Origin: Phycisphaeraceae bacterium
GTDB lineage: Bacteria; Planctomycetota; Phycisphaerae; Phycisphaerales; UBA1924
Direction: 5' to 3'
Length of the DNA: 64,000 nt
Assembly: GCA_019636695.1 (NCBI GenBank)
Contig: JAHBXD010000002.1
Location: 558,001-622,000 of the forward strand
Part shown: piece by piece, positions 27,330 through 35,540 of the stretch
How the letters are laid out: every line of letters begins with the position of its first letter
How positions within the stretch are numbered: the stretch's first letter is position 1
Translations under genes and position numbers: made by a program
The notes under the pieces: generated by a model
What the model saw: the letters and a program-made list of their open reading frames with translations, nothing else
Told to the model about the DNA's origin: nothing
Database searches by the model: none

Positions 27330-27953
27330 TCACGACTTGCACCCGCACGCAGGCCCGCACCCACCCCTTGGGCGCTCTTCTTCGCACGCCGGCCCGAGCA
27401 GCCGCTCGACCTTCGCGTTCAGATACCACGCGTGCCGCTCAAGGTGATACGTCGTCGTCTCGATCATCTGCCGAAGGCTCATCTCCCCCGCCGCCGAGTG
27501 CATCACCTTCCGCGACCACTGCGCCGGCGTCAGATGGCTCAGCAGATCACCCATCCACGTCCGCAGCGTATAGACCACCGCCACAAATCCGCCGATCGGC
27601 GGCGTGCCGAGCGCATACATCCCCGCGTCGATGAAAGCGTTCTCGTCCCACGCCTCCACCACCGGACGCTCCTCGCCAATCGCTTTCCGCACCCGAAACG
27701 TGTACGCAATCTCCGCATCCGCCAGGTGCCCGAGCAACACGCGTATCGGCCACTGCCCGACCCCCGCATCCGGCAGCCACGCCATGTCCAAATGCTCGTC
27801 CGTCAGGCTGAAGACACGCCTGTCGAAATTCTCAACCCCCCACCGATACCGCCCGATCAGGTCCTGCGCGCTCAGGCGAGACAACTCGTCCAGCAACTGC
27901 TCGCGCGTCGGGGGTGTCGGCATCACACTCGGACGCAACGCGGTCTGCGACAT
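27330..27953 (-). CDS. DinB family protein
   Basis: A 207-residue four-helix-bundle protein of the DinB/YfiT superfamily. Typical features are WGVENFDRRVFSLTDEHLD, GQWPIRVLLGHLADAEIAY (first His of the metal triad) and TTTYHLERHAWYLNAKVE (second and third His). Such proteins bind a divalent metal and are thiol-dependent transferases or of unknown role. The tail is Cys-rich (CEEERPRGGCGPACGCKS), which could add a metal site. AAGGAG lies 7 nt before the ATG. Longer upstream frames are rejected because they run antisense through the next gene. Confidence 0.85.
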   Translation of the reverse strand: MSQTALRPSVMPTPPTREQLLDELSRLSAQDLIGRYRWGVENFDRRVFSLTDEHLDMAWLPDAGVGQWPIRVLLGHLADAEIAYTFRVRKAIGEERPVVEAWDENAFIDAGMYALGTPPIGGFVAVVYTLRTWMGDLLSHLTPAQWSRKVMHSAAGEMSLRQMIETTTYHLERHAWYLNAKVERLLGPACEEERPRGGCGPACGCKS

Positions 27954-28019
27954 GGCGGCTCCTTCCGGCTCCTCCGATTGTTGGCGCACCGACCCCCGCC
28001 CGCCGGATACATTCACACC

Positions 28020-28670
28020 ATGCCCATCGATCCCGCCTTCCTCGATCTCCTCTCCGAGCGCACCGGCGAACTCGCCTTCGACATCAACCCCGAAACCCTC
28101 CCCCAAGGCGCATTCATCCCCTACACCCACGCCGCCGGACCAGGCCTCACCCTCGTCGGACGTCGCCGCCTCCGCAAACTCCTCCGCGGGCTTCCCCCCG
28201 ACCAATCCCTCGACTGGTTCGACCTCTACTCCACCTACGACGGACTCAACTTCTTCGCCATCCTCCCCCCCAACCCCATGATCACCGGCCTCACGATCCT
28301 CCCGCACACGACATGGCGCGCTGCCACCAAAATGCTCAAAAACTTCCCTGCCTTCCAAGGCAACTCCCCCGCTCGCGGCCCCTGGACCGTCTTCGCCATC
28401 AGCGGGCGCCTTCCAAGGCTCCTCATCCTCTACCAAGGCCAAGACCAACCCCGCGGCCCCCGCAACGGGTACATCTACACCATCACCCCCGATCGCCCGG
28501 ACCCCCACCAGCATCCCACCCTTGCGCATGGCATCGGCGACATGCTCACCCAGTTCGCGGAAGACCCCCTCCTCTTCCTCGAAAAACTCGAGTTCGACAT
28601 TCCCCTTCCTACGCCCGACGGCGACACGCACCCCCACGCGCCCATCGCCACACGGCCCCTGTCGCGCTGA
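28020..28670 (+). CDS. Conserved-looking hypothetical protein
   Basis: A 216-residue soluble protein of unknown function, starting MPIDPAFLDLLSERTGELA. No membrane segments. Aromatic-rich strand segments such as DWFDLYSTYDGLNFFAILPPN and PWTVFAISGRLPRLLILYQG suggest an alpha/beta fold. I cannot place it in a family. It is divergent from the DinB-family gene, 66 bp away. Confidence 0.6.
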   Translation: MPIDPAFLDLLSERTGELAFDINPETLPQGAFIPYTHAAGPGLTLVGRRRLRKLLRGLPPDQSLDWFDLYSTYDGLNFFAILPPNPMITGLTILPHTTWRAATKMLKNFPAFQGNSPARGPWTVFAISGRLPRLLILYQGQDQPRGPRNGYIYTITPDRPDPHQHPTLAHGIGDMLTQFAEDPLLFLEKLEFDIPLPTPDGDTHPHAPIATRPLSR

Positions 28671-28702
28671 AACACCTCTTCACGCTACCCGCACAAACAT
28701 CA

Positions 28703-29215
28703 CTACTTGCTCGGCACACGCGCCCGCTTCGCCACCCAGTCGGGCACTCCCGGAAGCACCGTGAACGACACCGGCCCGTTCGGCGTGATCCCCCACGCAT
28801 GCAACACGAAAATGTCGCTCCCGTCCAGCGGGTCCAGCAGCGAATAATCAAAAAACGGCACGCGATCACTCTCGATCCGCACAAGGTCATCCTTGTCGAT
28901 CGTCCACCCCCCCTCGAACGGAATCACCACCTGCTGACCCGGTCGAACCATGATCGCGCTCCGCGATCCCTTCGTCACCAGCGCCACAGGCCACTGACGC
29001 TGCTCACCGCTCGAACTGATCACGATCGCCGTGTACGTCCCCGGAGGAACCCACGCCTCAAACGGCGCTTGGTTCGCACGACGACGCAGAAACTCCGGAT
29101 GGCTCGACGGCTGTCCCTGCCCGAATGCCAACGCACCTCCCACCACCGCTACACCCAGGCACAACACTCCCGCCGCGCGCACGCGGCGGACTCCACCACT
29201 TCCAGTGCTCTTCAT
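28703..29215 (-). CDS. Secreted protein of unknown function
   Basis: A 170-residue protein with a signal peptide (hydrophobic AAGVLCLGVAVVGGALAFG, cleavage near the following Gln). The mature protein is beta-rich (WVPPGTYTAIVISSSGEQRQW, MVRPGQQVVIPFEGGWTI) and may be a small immunoglobulin-like or carboxypeptidase-regulatory-like domain, but no family is recognised. ATG chosen at MKSTGSGG because this gives a normal signal peptide. Confidence 0.65.
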   Translation of the reverse strand: MKSTGSGGVRRVRAAGVLCLGVAVVGGALAFGQGQPSSHPEFLRRRANQAPFEAWVPPGTYTAIVISSSGEQRQWPVALVTKGSRSAIMVRPGQQVVIPFEGGWTIDKDDLVRIESDRVPFFDYSLLDPLDGSDIFVLHAWGITPNGPVSFTVLPGVPDWVAKRARVPSK

Positions 29216-29345
29216 AATCCGGACTCCTTGCAACCCCCCCCGGGGCCAAGGCTCAACCCACGCGCACACCCGGCGCCGGGAGGCTCCGCATCATCCTACC
29301 GCCCCGAACCCCCACCCTGCTGACACGCCCGCGCCCGGCCCAGCC

Positions 29346-29624
29346 CTACGCGCGACCCCGAAACTGGTTGATCAGCCCGCACTCCGGGCACATCGAGCCG
29401 TGCACTCCCGTCCGAACGCTCGAAAGGTCATGCCCGCACCCAAGGCACGAGGTTCCCGTCGCACGACTCCCGATGTTGTGCAGCATCACCGCGGCGGTCG
29501 CAAACACCACCCCGATCACCGGCAACGCCGGCAACGCCAGCCACGAAATCAGGCCCGCCGCCGTGATCGCAAGCCCGATCACGAACGCCAACGCGCGAAG
29601 ACGAAGTTTGTGATACCAGGTCAA
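29346..29624 (-). CDS. Two-helix membrane protein with zinc ribbon
   Basis: A 92-residue protein with two membrane helices (about residues 10-30 and 33-50) followed by a four-cysteine zinc-ribbon, CLGC...CPEC. The N-terminal signal region plus C-terminal ribbon is common among small planctomycete membrane proteins of unknown role. The start appears to be TTG, with AGGAG 8 nt upstream. It is the last clearly chromosomal gene before the phage-like cluster. Confidence 0.6.
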   Translation of the reverse strand: MTWYHKLRLRALAFVIGLAITAAGLISWLALPALPVIGVVFATAAVMLHNIGSRATGTSCLGCGHDLSSVRTGVHGSMCPECGLINQFRGRA

Positions 29625-29739
29625 GCCGAACGCTCCTGCTGCTTCTTTATCGACGCACCCGCGCCGCCTGAAACAGATTCGTAGGCTCGCTCATCGCCGG
29701 ATGCGAACAAAGGCCCGAAATCCGGCATTCACCCCATAT

Positions 29740-30150
29740 TCACCCCTCGTCAGGCTCTTCAACTGACGCAAACGGTGCATGAAACCGGCGAAACACCGCC
29801 GTATACGCCAGCGTGTGCTCACGCCCGCGATCCGTGCGATCACCCTCGATGAACCGGATGAACGACATCTCCGCAAACGTCCGACCGTGATGATCCACAA
29901 ACTCACCCGGGGTCGGCGGATGCACCAGTTGCCCCACAATCTCATCACGCAGCGCCCACAACCCCGCCTCGCTCGACGCCGCCAGCCGACCCGTCACCCG
30001 CACTTCCGGTTCTCCCAGCCCCAGCGGAATCGACCCCGGCCCGAAGCCGCCCACGGCCACTTCAGACAGAATCACCTGCCCCTGCGATCCCACCGAAACC
30101 CTGTGCGGCCCCGAGTTGAACAACCCCAACGACTTGTACGACGTCGCCAT
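29740..30150 (-). CDS. Phage-like protein, probable tail/connector component
   Basis: A 136-residue protein with no signal or membrane segment. It begins MATSYKSLGLFNSGPHRV and contains LGEPEVRVTGRLAASSEAGLW, a segment with the feel of small tail-terminator or tail-tube-associated proteins. Its identification as a virion protein rests on position, third after the capsid gene on the same strand. GAGGGG is 3-8 nt before the ATG. It is followed by 115 bp without a gene. Confidence 0.5.
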   Translation of the reverse strand: MATSYKSLGLFNSGPHRVSVGSQGQVILSEVAVGGFGPGSIPLGLGEPEVRVTGRLAASSEAGLWALRDEIVGQLVHPPTPGEFVDHHGRTFAEMSFIRFIEGDRTDRGREHTLAYTAVFRRFHAPFASVEEPDEG

Positions 30151-30166
30151 GCTCCCCTCCTCGCCC

Positions 30167-30568
30167 TCACCCCGTCACCACCAGCGGGTCGGCCGCGCCA
30201 TCGGGCGATACGGCCAGAAACACCAGGTGCTCAACCGCCCCCGAAGTGCGCCCGACCTGGTACGTCACCCGCTCCACCACCGCCGTCGCCGAACACCGCC
30301 GCCGAAGACCGTCAGAGGCGTTCGGCCCGACATGCCACGTCAACAGCGCTTGCATGCCCGGACGCGGCGTGTGCAGCGCATCCCGCGCGAGCGTCCGCGC
30401 CAGCCTGATCGTCGTGCGCACTTCGGGCACGTCGGCATAGGTCGGGTGCGCGCCATGATCTGTCCACTCGGCGATGGTCCGCTCCGGTGTGCGCTCGACG
30501 GCGATCGAATGCACGTTCGTCAGTTCCAGTTCGCCGAAGGTCACCCGCTCAGGATTGACCACAAGCAT
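30167..30568 (-). CDS. Phage-like protein, probable tail-tube or stopper
   Basis: A 133-residue protein, mainly beta with one helix (EVRTTIRLARTLARDAL). It starts MLVVNPERVTFGELELTNVHSIAVERTPE; the pattern of a short N-terminal hairpin then a strand containing VERTPE is like tail-tube-fold proteins, but the assignment is weak. AAGGAGG lies 5 nt before the chosen ATG; an upstream ATG overlaps the preceding stop as ATGA and would add five residues. Confidence 0.5.
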   Translation of the reverse strand: MLVVNPERVTFGELELTNVHSIAVERTPERTIAEWTDHGAHPTYADVPEVRTTIRLARTLARDALHTPRPGMQALLTWHVGPNASDGLRRRCSATAVVERVTYQVGRTSGAVEHLVFLAVSPDGAADPLVVTG

Positions 30569-30579
30569 CGTCGCCTCCT

Positions 30580-31185
30580 TCATGCGCGAACCAGCACCCC
30601 GGCGCCCGCGCGCCTGGTCGCCTCCGGCTTGCCGTCGCCGTCAAGATCAAGATGCACCTCAGCCCGCGCGCGCAGCATGCCGTACCGCGACCGGTAATAC
30701 CCGAGTCGCGCTTCGCCCGGTGAACCCGGGGGCGACAACGCCGCCGCCGCCCCGTGAATCAGCAGGAGCGCGCCGACGGCGATCAATTCATCCAGATCAC
30801 CCGGATTCGTGACACCAGACATGTCCGAGAGTCCGAACAACCCGAGCACCTGTTTTTTTGCCAGCCCCAACTGCGGCCCGAACGTCGTCACTCCTACGGC
30901 CAGGCCCGTCCCCGAGGCGGGCGGGTGGGGCGGGTCGGTTGCATCGCTCCGCACGAGCGAGATGACCGCCTCGGTCGGCGATTCGATCGACACGATCTCG
31001 CAATACGTTGTCTGCACCACGATGACACACCCGGGCGAAACACCCGAAAAGGTCAACCCGGCCGTCGTCAGCGTCAGCAGCGCGCCGGTCAGCGACGCCT
31101 CACCCACCAGCAGGCGCTGACCGAGCCAAAGCACGTCTCGAAACAGCGTCGGCTCCAGCACAAGAAGATCACGATCAGCAGGCAT
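30580..31185 (-). CDS. Phage-like protein downstream of the capsid gene, probable head-tail connector
   Basis: A 201-residue protein starting MPADRDLLVLEPTLFRDVLW. It contains a beta-rich middle (LTFSGVSPGCVIVVQTTYCEIVSIES, split here by description) and a helical C-terminal half ending in RAEVHLDLDGDGKPEATRR, in which DLDGDGKPE looks like a calcium-binding loop. Position directly after the capsid gene is where head completion or connector proteins are encoded. GGAGG is 6 nt before this ATG. The frame stays open far upstream through an 8-nt tandem repeat, but that part is not protein-like. Confidence 0.5.
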   Translation of the reverse strand: MPADRDLLVLEPTLFRDVLWLGQRLLVGEASLTGALLTLTTAGLTFSGVSPGCVIVVQTTYCEIVSIESPTEAVISLVRSDATDPPHPPASGTGLAVGVTTFGPQLGLAKKQVLGLFGLSDMSGVTNPGDLDELIAVGALLLIHGAAAALSPPGSPGEARLGYYRSRYGMLRARAEVHLDLDGDGKPEATRRAGAGVLVRA

Positions 31186-31300
31186 CTTCATCCTCCAGAC
31201 TGCACGGCACGGGCCGGAAAGCCCGGGCAGGGGCCGCCGCCCCTTGACCCGGACACGCACGCGGGAGTCCCCCGATCCCCGCGAATGGAACACACTTCGT

Positions 31301-31364
31301 CTCTCCGTCTCTCCGTCTCTCCGTCTCTCCGTCTCTCCGTCTCTCCGTCTCTCCGTCTCTCCGT
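31301..31364. repeat. 8-nt microsatellite, eight perfect copies
   Basis: The unit CTCTCCGT is repeated exactly eight times (64 nt) between the capsid stop and the next gene. On the transcribed strand the unit reads ACGGAGAG, a purine-rich run containing GGAG. The unit length is not a multiple of three. Such tracts change length readily by slipped-strand mispairing. Confidence 0.95.
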
Positions 31365-31382
31365 CTCTTCTCCCCCCCCCAA

Positions 31383-32389
31383 TCACACCGCAAGACCGGT
31401 CAGACGCGCGTGGGCGTTTTCGTTGCGGCATTCCACCGTGTATTCCCCCACGATCTGCCCGCGCACCGCGTCACCCGTCGAGGCCAGCGGCTTGAACTGG
31501 AACGACCGCCCCTGCAAAGGCAGCACCTCGATCCGCGATGAATCCAGCAGCAGCATCGCATCCGGCGGCACCCAGCGCGACAGAATGATCGAGCACACGC
31601 CGAAATCGCTCTCGTACACGCTCACCAAGTCGCGCACGCGGTCATCGTCGGGGGCGTACGACCGCGACGAACTCACGAAGGCGTTGATCCGACGCTTCTG
31701 CGCACCGCCGACCACGATCGTGTCGATCCGCGCGTTCGATTGCTCCCACACCGCCCGCAGGGCCGCGTTCAGCACCGCCTCGTTCAGTTCGTTGTTGCCC
31801 GCCCCGCCCCCGGGCGGAATCGGCCCGGTGTTCGGCGTAAAACGGTTCGTGCTGATCGTGTGCATCAGCCCGTGCATCGTGCGGCGGACGGTCGCCGACC
31901 CCTCGGGCGTGGCGGCCGGGGCGATGCCGTTGATGACGCAGTTCTCAAGATCTCGCAGCAGTTCGCGCAGACGCTCCTGCTTCTGATAATCCAATTCGTC
32001 GCGCACGCCGTAGCCCGGCACGCTCTGCATGCTGCCGCTCACCTCGACCGACGCCGTCAGAATCTGGGTGAAATTGCGCTTCCGCGCCCGGTTGGTGAAA
32101 CGCACCGCCGGCGCATCGGCCCCTTCGAGCGCGGCATTGCCCAGAATATGCAGCACCATGTTGTTCGCCAGGGCGAAGGGTGTCGACCCGCCGTAGGCGC
32201 GGACCACCGTCAGCACGTTGCCCGCGACGTTGGTCACCAACATCACCTCGGTCGAGGTTCCCGGGCGCACGAGGTCGCCGATGCGGAAGTGCCCGCCGTT
32301 GGCGACCGTGATGCTCGTTGCCGCCAGAGGACCGGGGGTGAACACCGTCTGGTTCACCTGGTCGGTGTTGGGCAAAAGCGTGTCCTCGA
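31383..32389 (-). pseudogene. SU10/DUF5309 major capsid protein, C-terminal part (interrupted)
   Basis: The last 334 codons of the major capsid gene. Reading starts in the shared core (GAG GAC ACG CTT TTG) as ED-TLLPNTDQVNQTVFTPGPL and continues through NGGHFRIGDLVRPGTSTEVMLV, QILTASVEVSGSMQ and a typical SU10-fold C-terminus with YTVECRNENAHARLTGL. The motif after the junction matches the position after HEW-xx-D in DUF5309 proteins. Upstream of the core the frame runs into element DNA and ends at a TAG at 32451-32453, so this part has no start of its own. Joined to 42902-43068 it gives an uninterrupted 389-residue protein. Confidence 0.88.
32382..32389. other. Left attachment junction (att core)
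   Basis: GTCCTCGA marks the left boundary between capsid DNA and the element; the bases TCGA (32386-32389) are shared with the right junction GTCTTCGA. To the left lies capsid coding sequence, to the right the true 3-prime end of the recombinase gene. Confidence 0.85.
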
Positions 32390-32454
32390 AGCTTCCCCGT
32401 CTGAACGCGATCCAGTTCCGCTGGCTTGGCGGCCAGATCGAGGAAGCGGTCTAA
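32390..32454 (+). other. Detached 3' end of the serine recombinase gene
   Basis: Twenty-one codons plus TAA reading KLPRLNAIQFRWLGGQIEEAV. They are in the same frame relative to the TCGA core as the recombinase at 41150-42904, so in the circular form the protein ends here, giving 606 residues. In the integrated state these codons are separated from the gene body by the whole element. Confidence 0.8.
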
Positions 32455-32639
32455 CGTCGGCGCGTTTTCCCGACGGCGTTTGGCGCTCCCGCCAGACGCG
32501 ATTCCAGGCGGCGACGCTGGCAACAGGCGGCCCAAGAAGCCGCGCGTCCGCGACCACCGGGGCCTCCGCGAGTTCCTGTTCCGCTGAGGCACCGCAGGCG
32601 TCGTTGATGCCGTCCATCGTAATGGGCAGCGACACTCTG

Positions 32640-32954
32640 CTATCCAGCAGCGATCGCCGCGCTTGTTCCCACGGCAAGAAGGAATGTACCTACTCCGCTG
32701 AGCGACAAATACAAGCGTCGGTTCAGTCGCTCATGCGGCGTATCTCCACCCCAAGTCGCGATCTCCTCGTGCATCTCCGCCAGTATGGACCAGAGCAGCA
32801 GAAACCCGCCCGGAATCTGCGCCCACTGCACTGGGCGCGCGGGCACATATTGAACGAGGACAATCCCGACGACAACGCCGAATGCAATCGTGAGCCCGGC
32901 AAACATGCCGCATCTGCCGTACCTGCGCAAAACCCTCCTTGTCTCGTCCGACAT
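32640..32954 (-). CDS. Three-helix membrane protein, cargo gene
   Basis: A 104-residue protein with hydrophobic segments at about residues 16-35 (GMFAGLTIAFGVVVGIVLV), 46-60 and 83-103, and a polar loop HEEIATWGGDTPHERLNRR between the last two. No family recognised. It follows the HEPN gene by 37 bp on the same strand and is the closest cargo gene to the left element end, so it is likely the third gene of the protease-HEPN transcript. A membrane effector or anchor role is inference. Confidence 0.6.
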   Translation of the reverse strand: MSDETRRVLRRYGRCGMFAGLTIAFGVVVGIVLVQYVPARPVQWAQIPGGFLLLWSILAEMHEEIATWGGDTPHERLNRRLYLSLSGVGTFLLAVGTSAAIAAG

Positions 32955-32991
32955 CGGCTATCTCCGAGCGCTGAGCTGATTCTCGCGACAG

Positions 32992-33711
32992 CTACTTTAC
33001 AACAGGGAATTCGGGTCCAAAGCATCCGGCCCGATCGAACACTTCTCGAACCAGTGCTGTTAGGTCCTTGATGATACTCTCGCAAAAGCAATGCTCGATC
33101 ACAACGGCTCCGACATCATCGGGGTCGACCATGTTATCAGTTGTGCTGAGCAGGCGGACACCAGCATCGCGCTGTAGTAGTTGACGCAGATTCGGTTCTT
33201 CGGCTGGATCATCCTTCGGCACGCCATGACGGTGCACAAGGCAATGCCTCAACTCGCGCAGCTCGTCCACTTGCTTCCAGCGGTGGTCATCCCACCATAC
33301 CAAGCCTGCGCTCGTCCACGTCTTCTGGAACTCAGCTACAAGTGTCTTGGCGTGCTTTCCTGAAAGCGAGCAGTTGCAAGAACGGCGAGATGCGATTTCG
33401 CGGGCAATTCGCGTCAGATTCGACTCGATCAGTGTGAAGCATAGCACCACGATCGCATACCGCAGAAGCCGTGAGAATGTGACGCCATATTGCCAATCAC
33501 ATTGGTCGATCTCGGCCCAATGCTCCGACAGGATTCCCTGGACTTCCTGCTCACTCGAGTTGGGTGGAACGCTCACGCCTCTGCTGGCGATCTCGCTCCG
33601 CAAAGTGTGATGCCCTTCCTGCAACTGCGCTTCGCTGTAGTGGTGGAAGTCCCTGAGCGCGCGGAACTGCCCCATCACATGGGCGCGGACGAAGTCCCAG
33701 TTAATGTGCAC
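32992..33711 (-). CDS. HEPN-domain protein (candidate ribonuclease)
   Basis: A 239-residue helical protein with the sequence VDELRELRHCLVHRHGV near residue 155, which matches the HEPN Rx4-6H catalytic motif (Arg155, His160, followed by Arg161). HEPN domains with this motif are RNases in toxin, CRISPR and abortive-infection systems, though some are catalytically silent. Residues 85-105 form a hydrophobic helix (FSRLLRYAIVVLCFTLIE) that could pack in the bundle. The start is GTG overlapping the stop of the upstream protease gene (TAGTG), so the two are translationally coupled. A short TTG-initiated extension is possible but less likely. Confidence 0.7.
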   Translation of the reverse strand: MHINWDFVRAHVMGQFRALRDFHHYSEAQLQEGHHTLRSEIASRGVSVPPNSSEQEVQGILSEHWAEIDQCDWQYGVTFSRLLRYAIVVLCFTLIESNLTRIAREIASRRSCNCSLSGKHAKTLVAEFQKTWTSAGLVWWDDHRWKQVDELRELRHCLVHRHGVPKDDPAEEPNLRQLLQRDAGVRLLSTTDNMVDPDDVGAVVIEHCFCESIIKDLTALVREVFDRAGCFGPEFPVVK

Positions 33712-35540
33712 TACTTCGCCCCTTGGAGCAAGAACACCGCCGTAGGTGTATCGGACCAAGTGATTCTGTACAGGGGCTCAAGGGGAGCCAGCCGCTGAAT
33801 CCCCTTGATGGGCTTCACTTGCTTTGTTCCCTTCGACGGCTTTGGCTTCGTTGGAATCGCCAGTCGCCGAGCCGTAGCTCCCACGATTCCGCCACGGTGA
33901 TCATGCAGCGCACCGTCAACAAACCATCCGAGATGAGCGCCGGTGAAGCCATAGACGCTCTTGCCATCGAGGTATGCAACGGGCTTTCCCGACCACAGGT
34001 AGATCGTTAGGTCATCAGACACGCCGATGTAGGCGCTTGCGACGCCGCCTCTGTCGAAGATGTTGAGGTCGTCCTCTTCAAGTCTCTTAACAAAGATGCT
34101 GTTGGCCACCCCCTCGACAAACATCTTGTAGGCACCCTGCGTCTTAACGATCATGACTTTCGGCCGGTACGCATAGTGGTAGGTGTAGGAGTAGCTCACC
34201 TGCTGCCAGACTTGCCCATTGTCAAGTGCGAACAGCGTATCGCCATCCCAGCCTTCGAACTCGCTAATGATGTGCGATTCAATCAGATCGGGACCATCGC
34301 CGGCCGGGGCGATCTTTGCTGCGGCCTCGGCCAGTTGTGTCTCCAGCCTTTTCAGTTCTGCGTCCGCGTTTTCGAGCGACGATGGATTGGTGTCTCTGGC
34401 CGTCGCTGTCCGAGCACGATCGGCATCATCCTTCCGTTCCGGCAGCCTGGGACTCGGCTGGGCAGCGCTTCGCTCGTCAACAGGCTCGTCAGGGTTTACG
34501 ATGTCGAAGTACAGGATGCGAAACTCGACTCGGTTCTTCGGAGTGCGTGGCGGAACATTTCGGACAGGCGTGTTCAGCTTTTCCGTACTTTCGTGCACTG
34601 ACCCCGTGGCACGTCGAGCCAGCCCTGCTGGCACCACATCGTTGAATGTAACTACAGCAACATCTAAGGGCGATCCCTTGTCGTCATAGAACACGACAAG
34701 ACAGACAATACTCTTCACTGGGTCGCGAAGTTTGTTGCGGAAGGAAAGCGAAAAAGCGCCTGTACCTGAATGGCTGTCCCACGTGAGAGTGCCACCTTCA
34801 ACCCCTTCGGTGCTTCTCCCGCCCATCTCATCGAGGATCGACTTCTCCTTCTTCGCCCTCCTCGCTTTGGCCGCAGTCGGCAAATCCACGGGAGCCTTGA
34901 TGGCCGGGATCAGCGCTGAGAGGTATGCGCTCGGGATGGCGAAGTTGAGGTTCTGCCCTCCCTTGAATGTCGCTACAGCTAGGCCGATCACTTCCCCCTT
35001 GCTGTTGAGCACGGGACCGCCGCTGCTGCCGGGCGAGACCGGAGCGGTGATTTGGAGAAGCGAGTCGTCGCCGACCTTGCGGACGCTGCTGACGATCCCG
35101 GCTGAGAAAGTGCCCTCAAGGCCGCGTGGGTTACCGACCGCATAGATCGTGTCACCTGCGGCCACACCCTCGCTGTCGCCGATGATCAGGGCATCGGCTT
35201 TGAGACCGTCGACGGACAATAGCACCAGGTCGCGTGCGTGGTCAGACGCCACAATTCCCCGGATGTCGTTCTTGGTCTTGTCATCGGTGAGCTTCGCGTA
35301 GCCACGCGCTGCGCCTTCGATCACATGCATGTTGGTGGCGACGATGCCCTCGCGCACGACGAACCCACTGCCCATCGCAAGCGGCTGGCCGTTGGCGTCC
35401 TCCATCACGAGGAGCACCACCGATGGCGATACCCGCTTGGCGATCTCGCGCGGGGTGTCAGGTACCGCCGACGCTGAGACCAAACTGGCTAGGCACGCTG
35501 CCGCAACGGCGCGCCCTAGGGACCACAATGGCGTGCTCAT
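33711..35540 (-). CDS. Exported HtrA-like trypsin-fold serine protease with extra domains
   Basis: A 609-residue protein. Residues 1-25 are a signal peptide (LGRAVAAACLASLVSASA). The trypsin-like domain covers about residues 33-225: the triad is His in ATNMHVIEG, Asp in HARDLVLLSV and Ser in SPGSSGGPVLN, as in HtrA/DegP, but there is no PDZ domain. A second beta domain around residues 270-360 (SIVCLVVFYDDKGSPLDVAV, RVEFRILYFDIV) resembles FxLYD. A charged coiled-coil (LKRLETQLAEAAAKIA) then leads to a C-terminal beta-rich domain of about 190 residues with no recognised family. ATG chosen for its AGGGAGA ribosome site and signal peptide. It shares an operon with the HEPN gene and has lower GC than the host. 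Confidence 0.85.
   Translation of the reverse strand: MSTPLWSLGRAVAAACLASLVSASAVPDTPREIAKRVSPSVVLLVMEDANGQPLAMGSGFVVREGIVATNMHVIEGAARGYAKLTDDKTKNDIRGIVASDHARDLVLLSVDGLKADALIIGDSEGVAAGDTIYAVGNPRGLEGTFSAGIVSSVRKVGDDSLLQITAPVSPGSSGGPVLNSKGEVIGLAVATFKGGQNLNFAIPSAYLSALIPAIKAPVDLPTAAKARRAKKEKSILDEMGGRSTEGVEGGTLTWDSHSGTGAFSLSFRNKLRDPVKSIVCLVVFYDDKGSPLDVAVVTFNDVVPAGLARRATGSVHESTEKLNTPVRNVPPRTPKNRVEFRILYFDIVNPDEPVDERSAAQPSPRLPERKDDADRARTATARDTNPSSLENADAELKRLETQLAEAAAKIAPAGDGPDLIESHIISEFEGWDGDTLFALDNGQVWQQVSYSYTYHYAYRPKVMIVKTQGAYKMFVEGVANSIFVKRLEEDDLNIFDRGGVASAYIGVSDDLTIYLWSGKPVAYLDGKSVYGFTGAHLGWFVDGALHDHRGGIVGATARRLAIPTKPKPSKGTKQVKPIKGIQRLAPLEPLYRITWSDTPTAVFLLQGAK

Noticed and set aside
31301..31364. 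Short tandem repeats as a CRISPR array
   Set aside because: Units are 8 nt and contiguous with no spacers. The 14-nt array at 60643 and the pair of 29-nt repeats also lack spacer structure.
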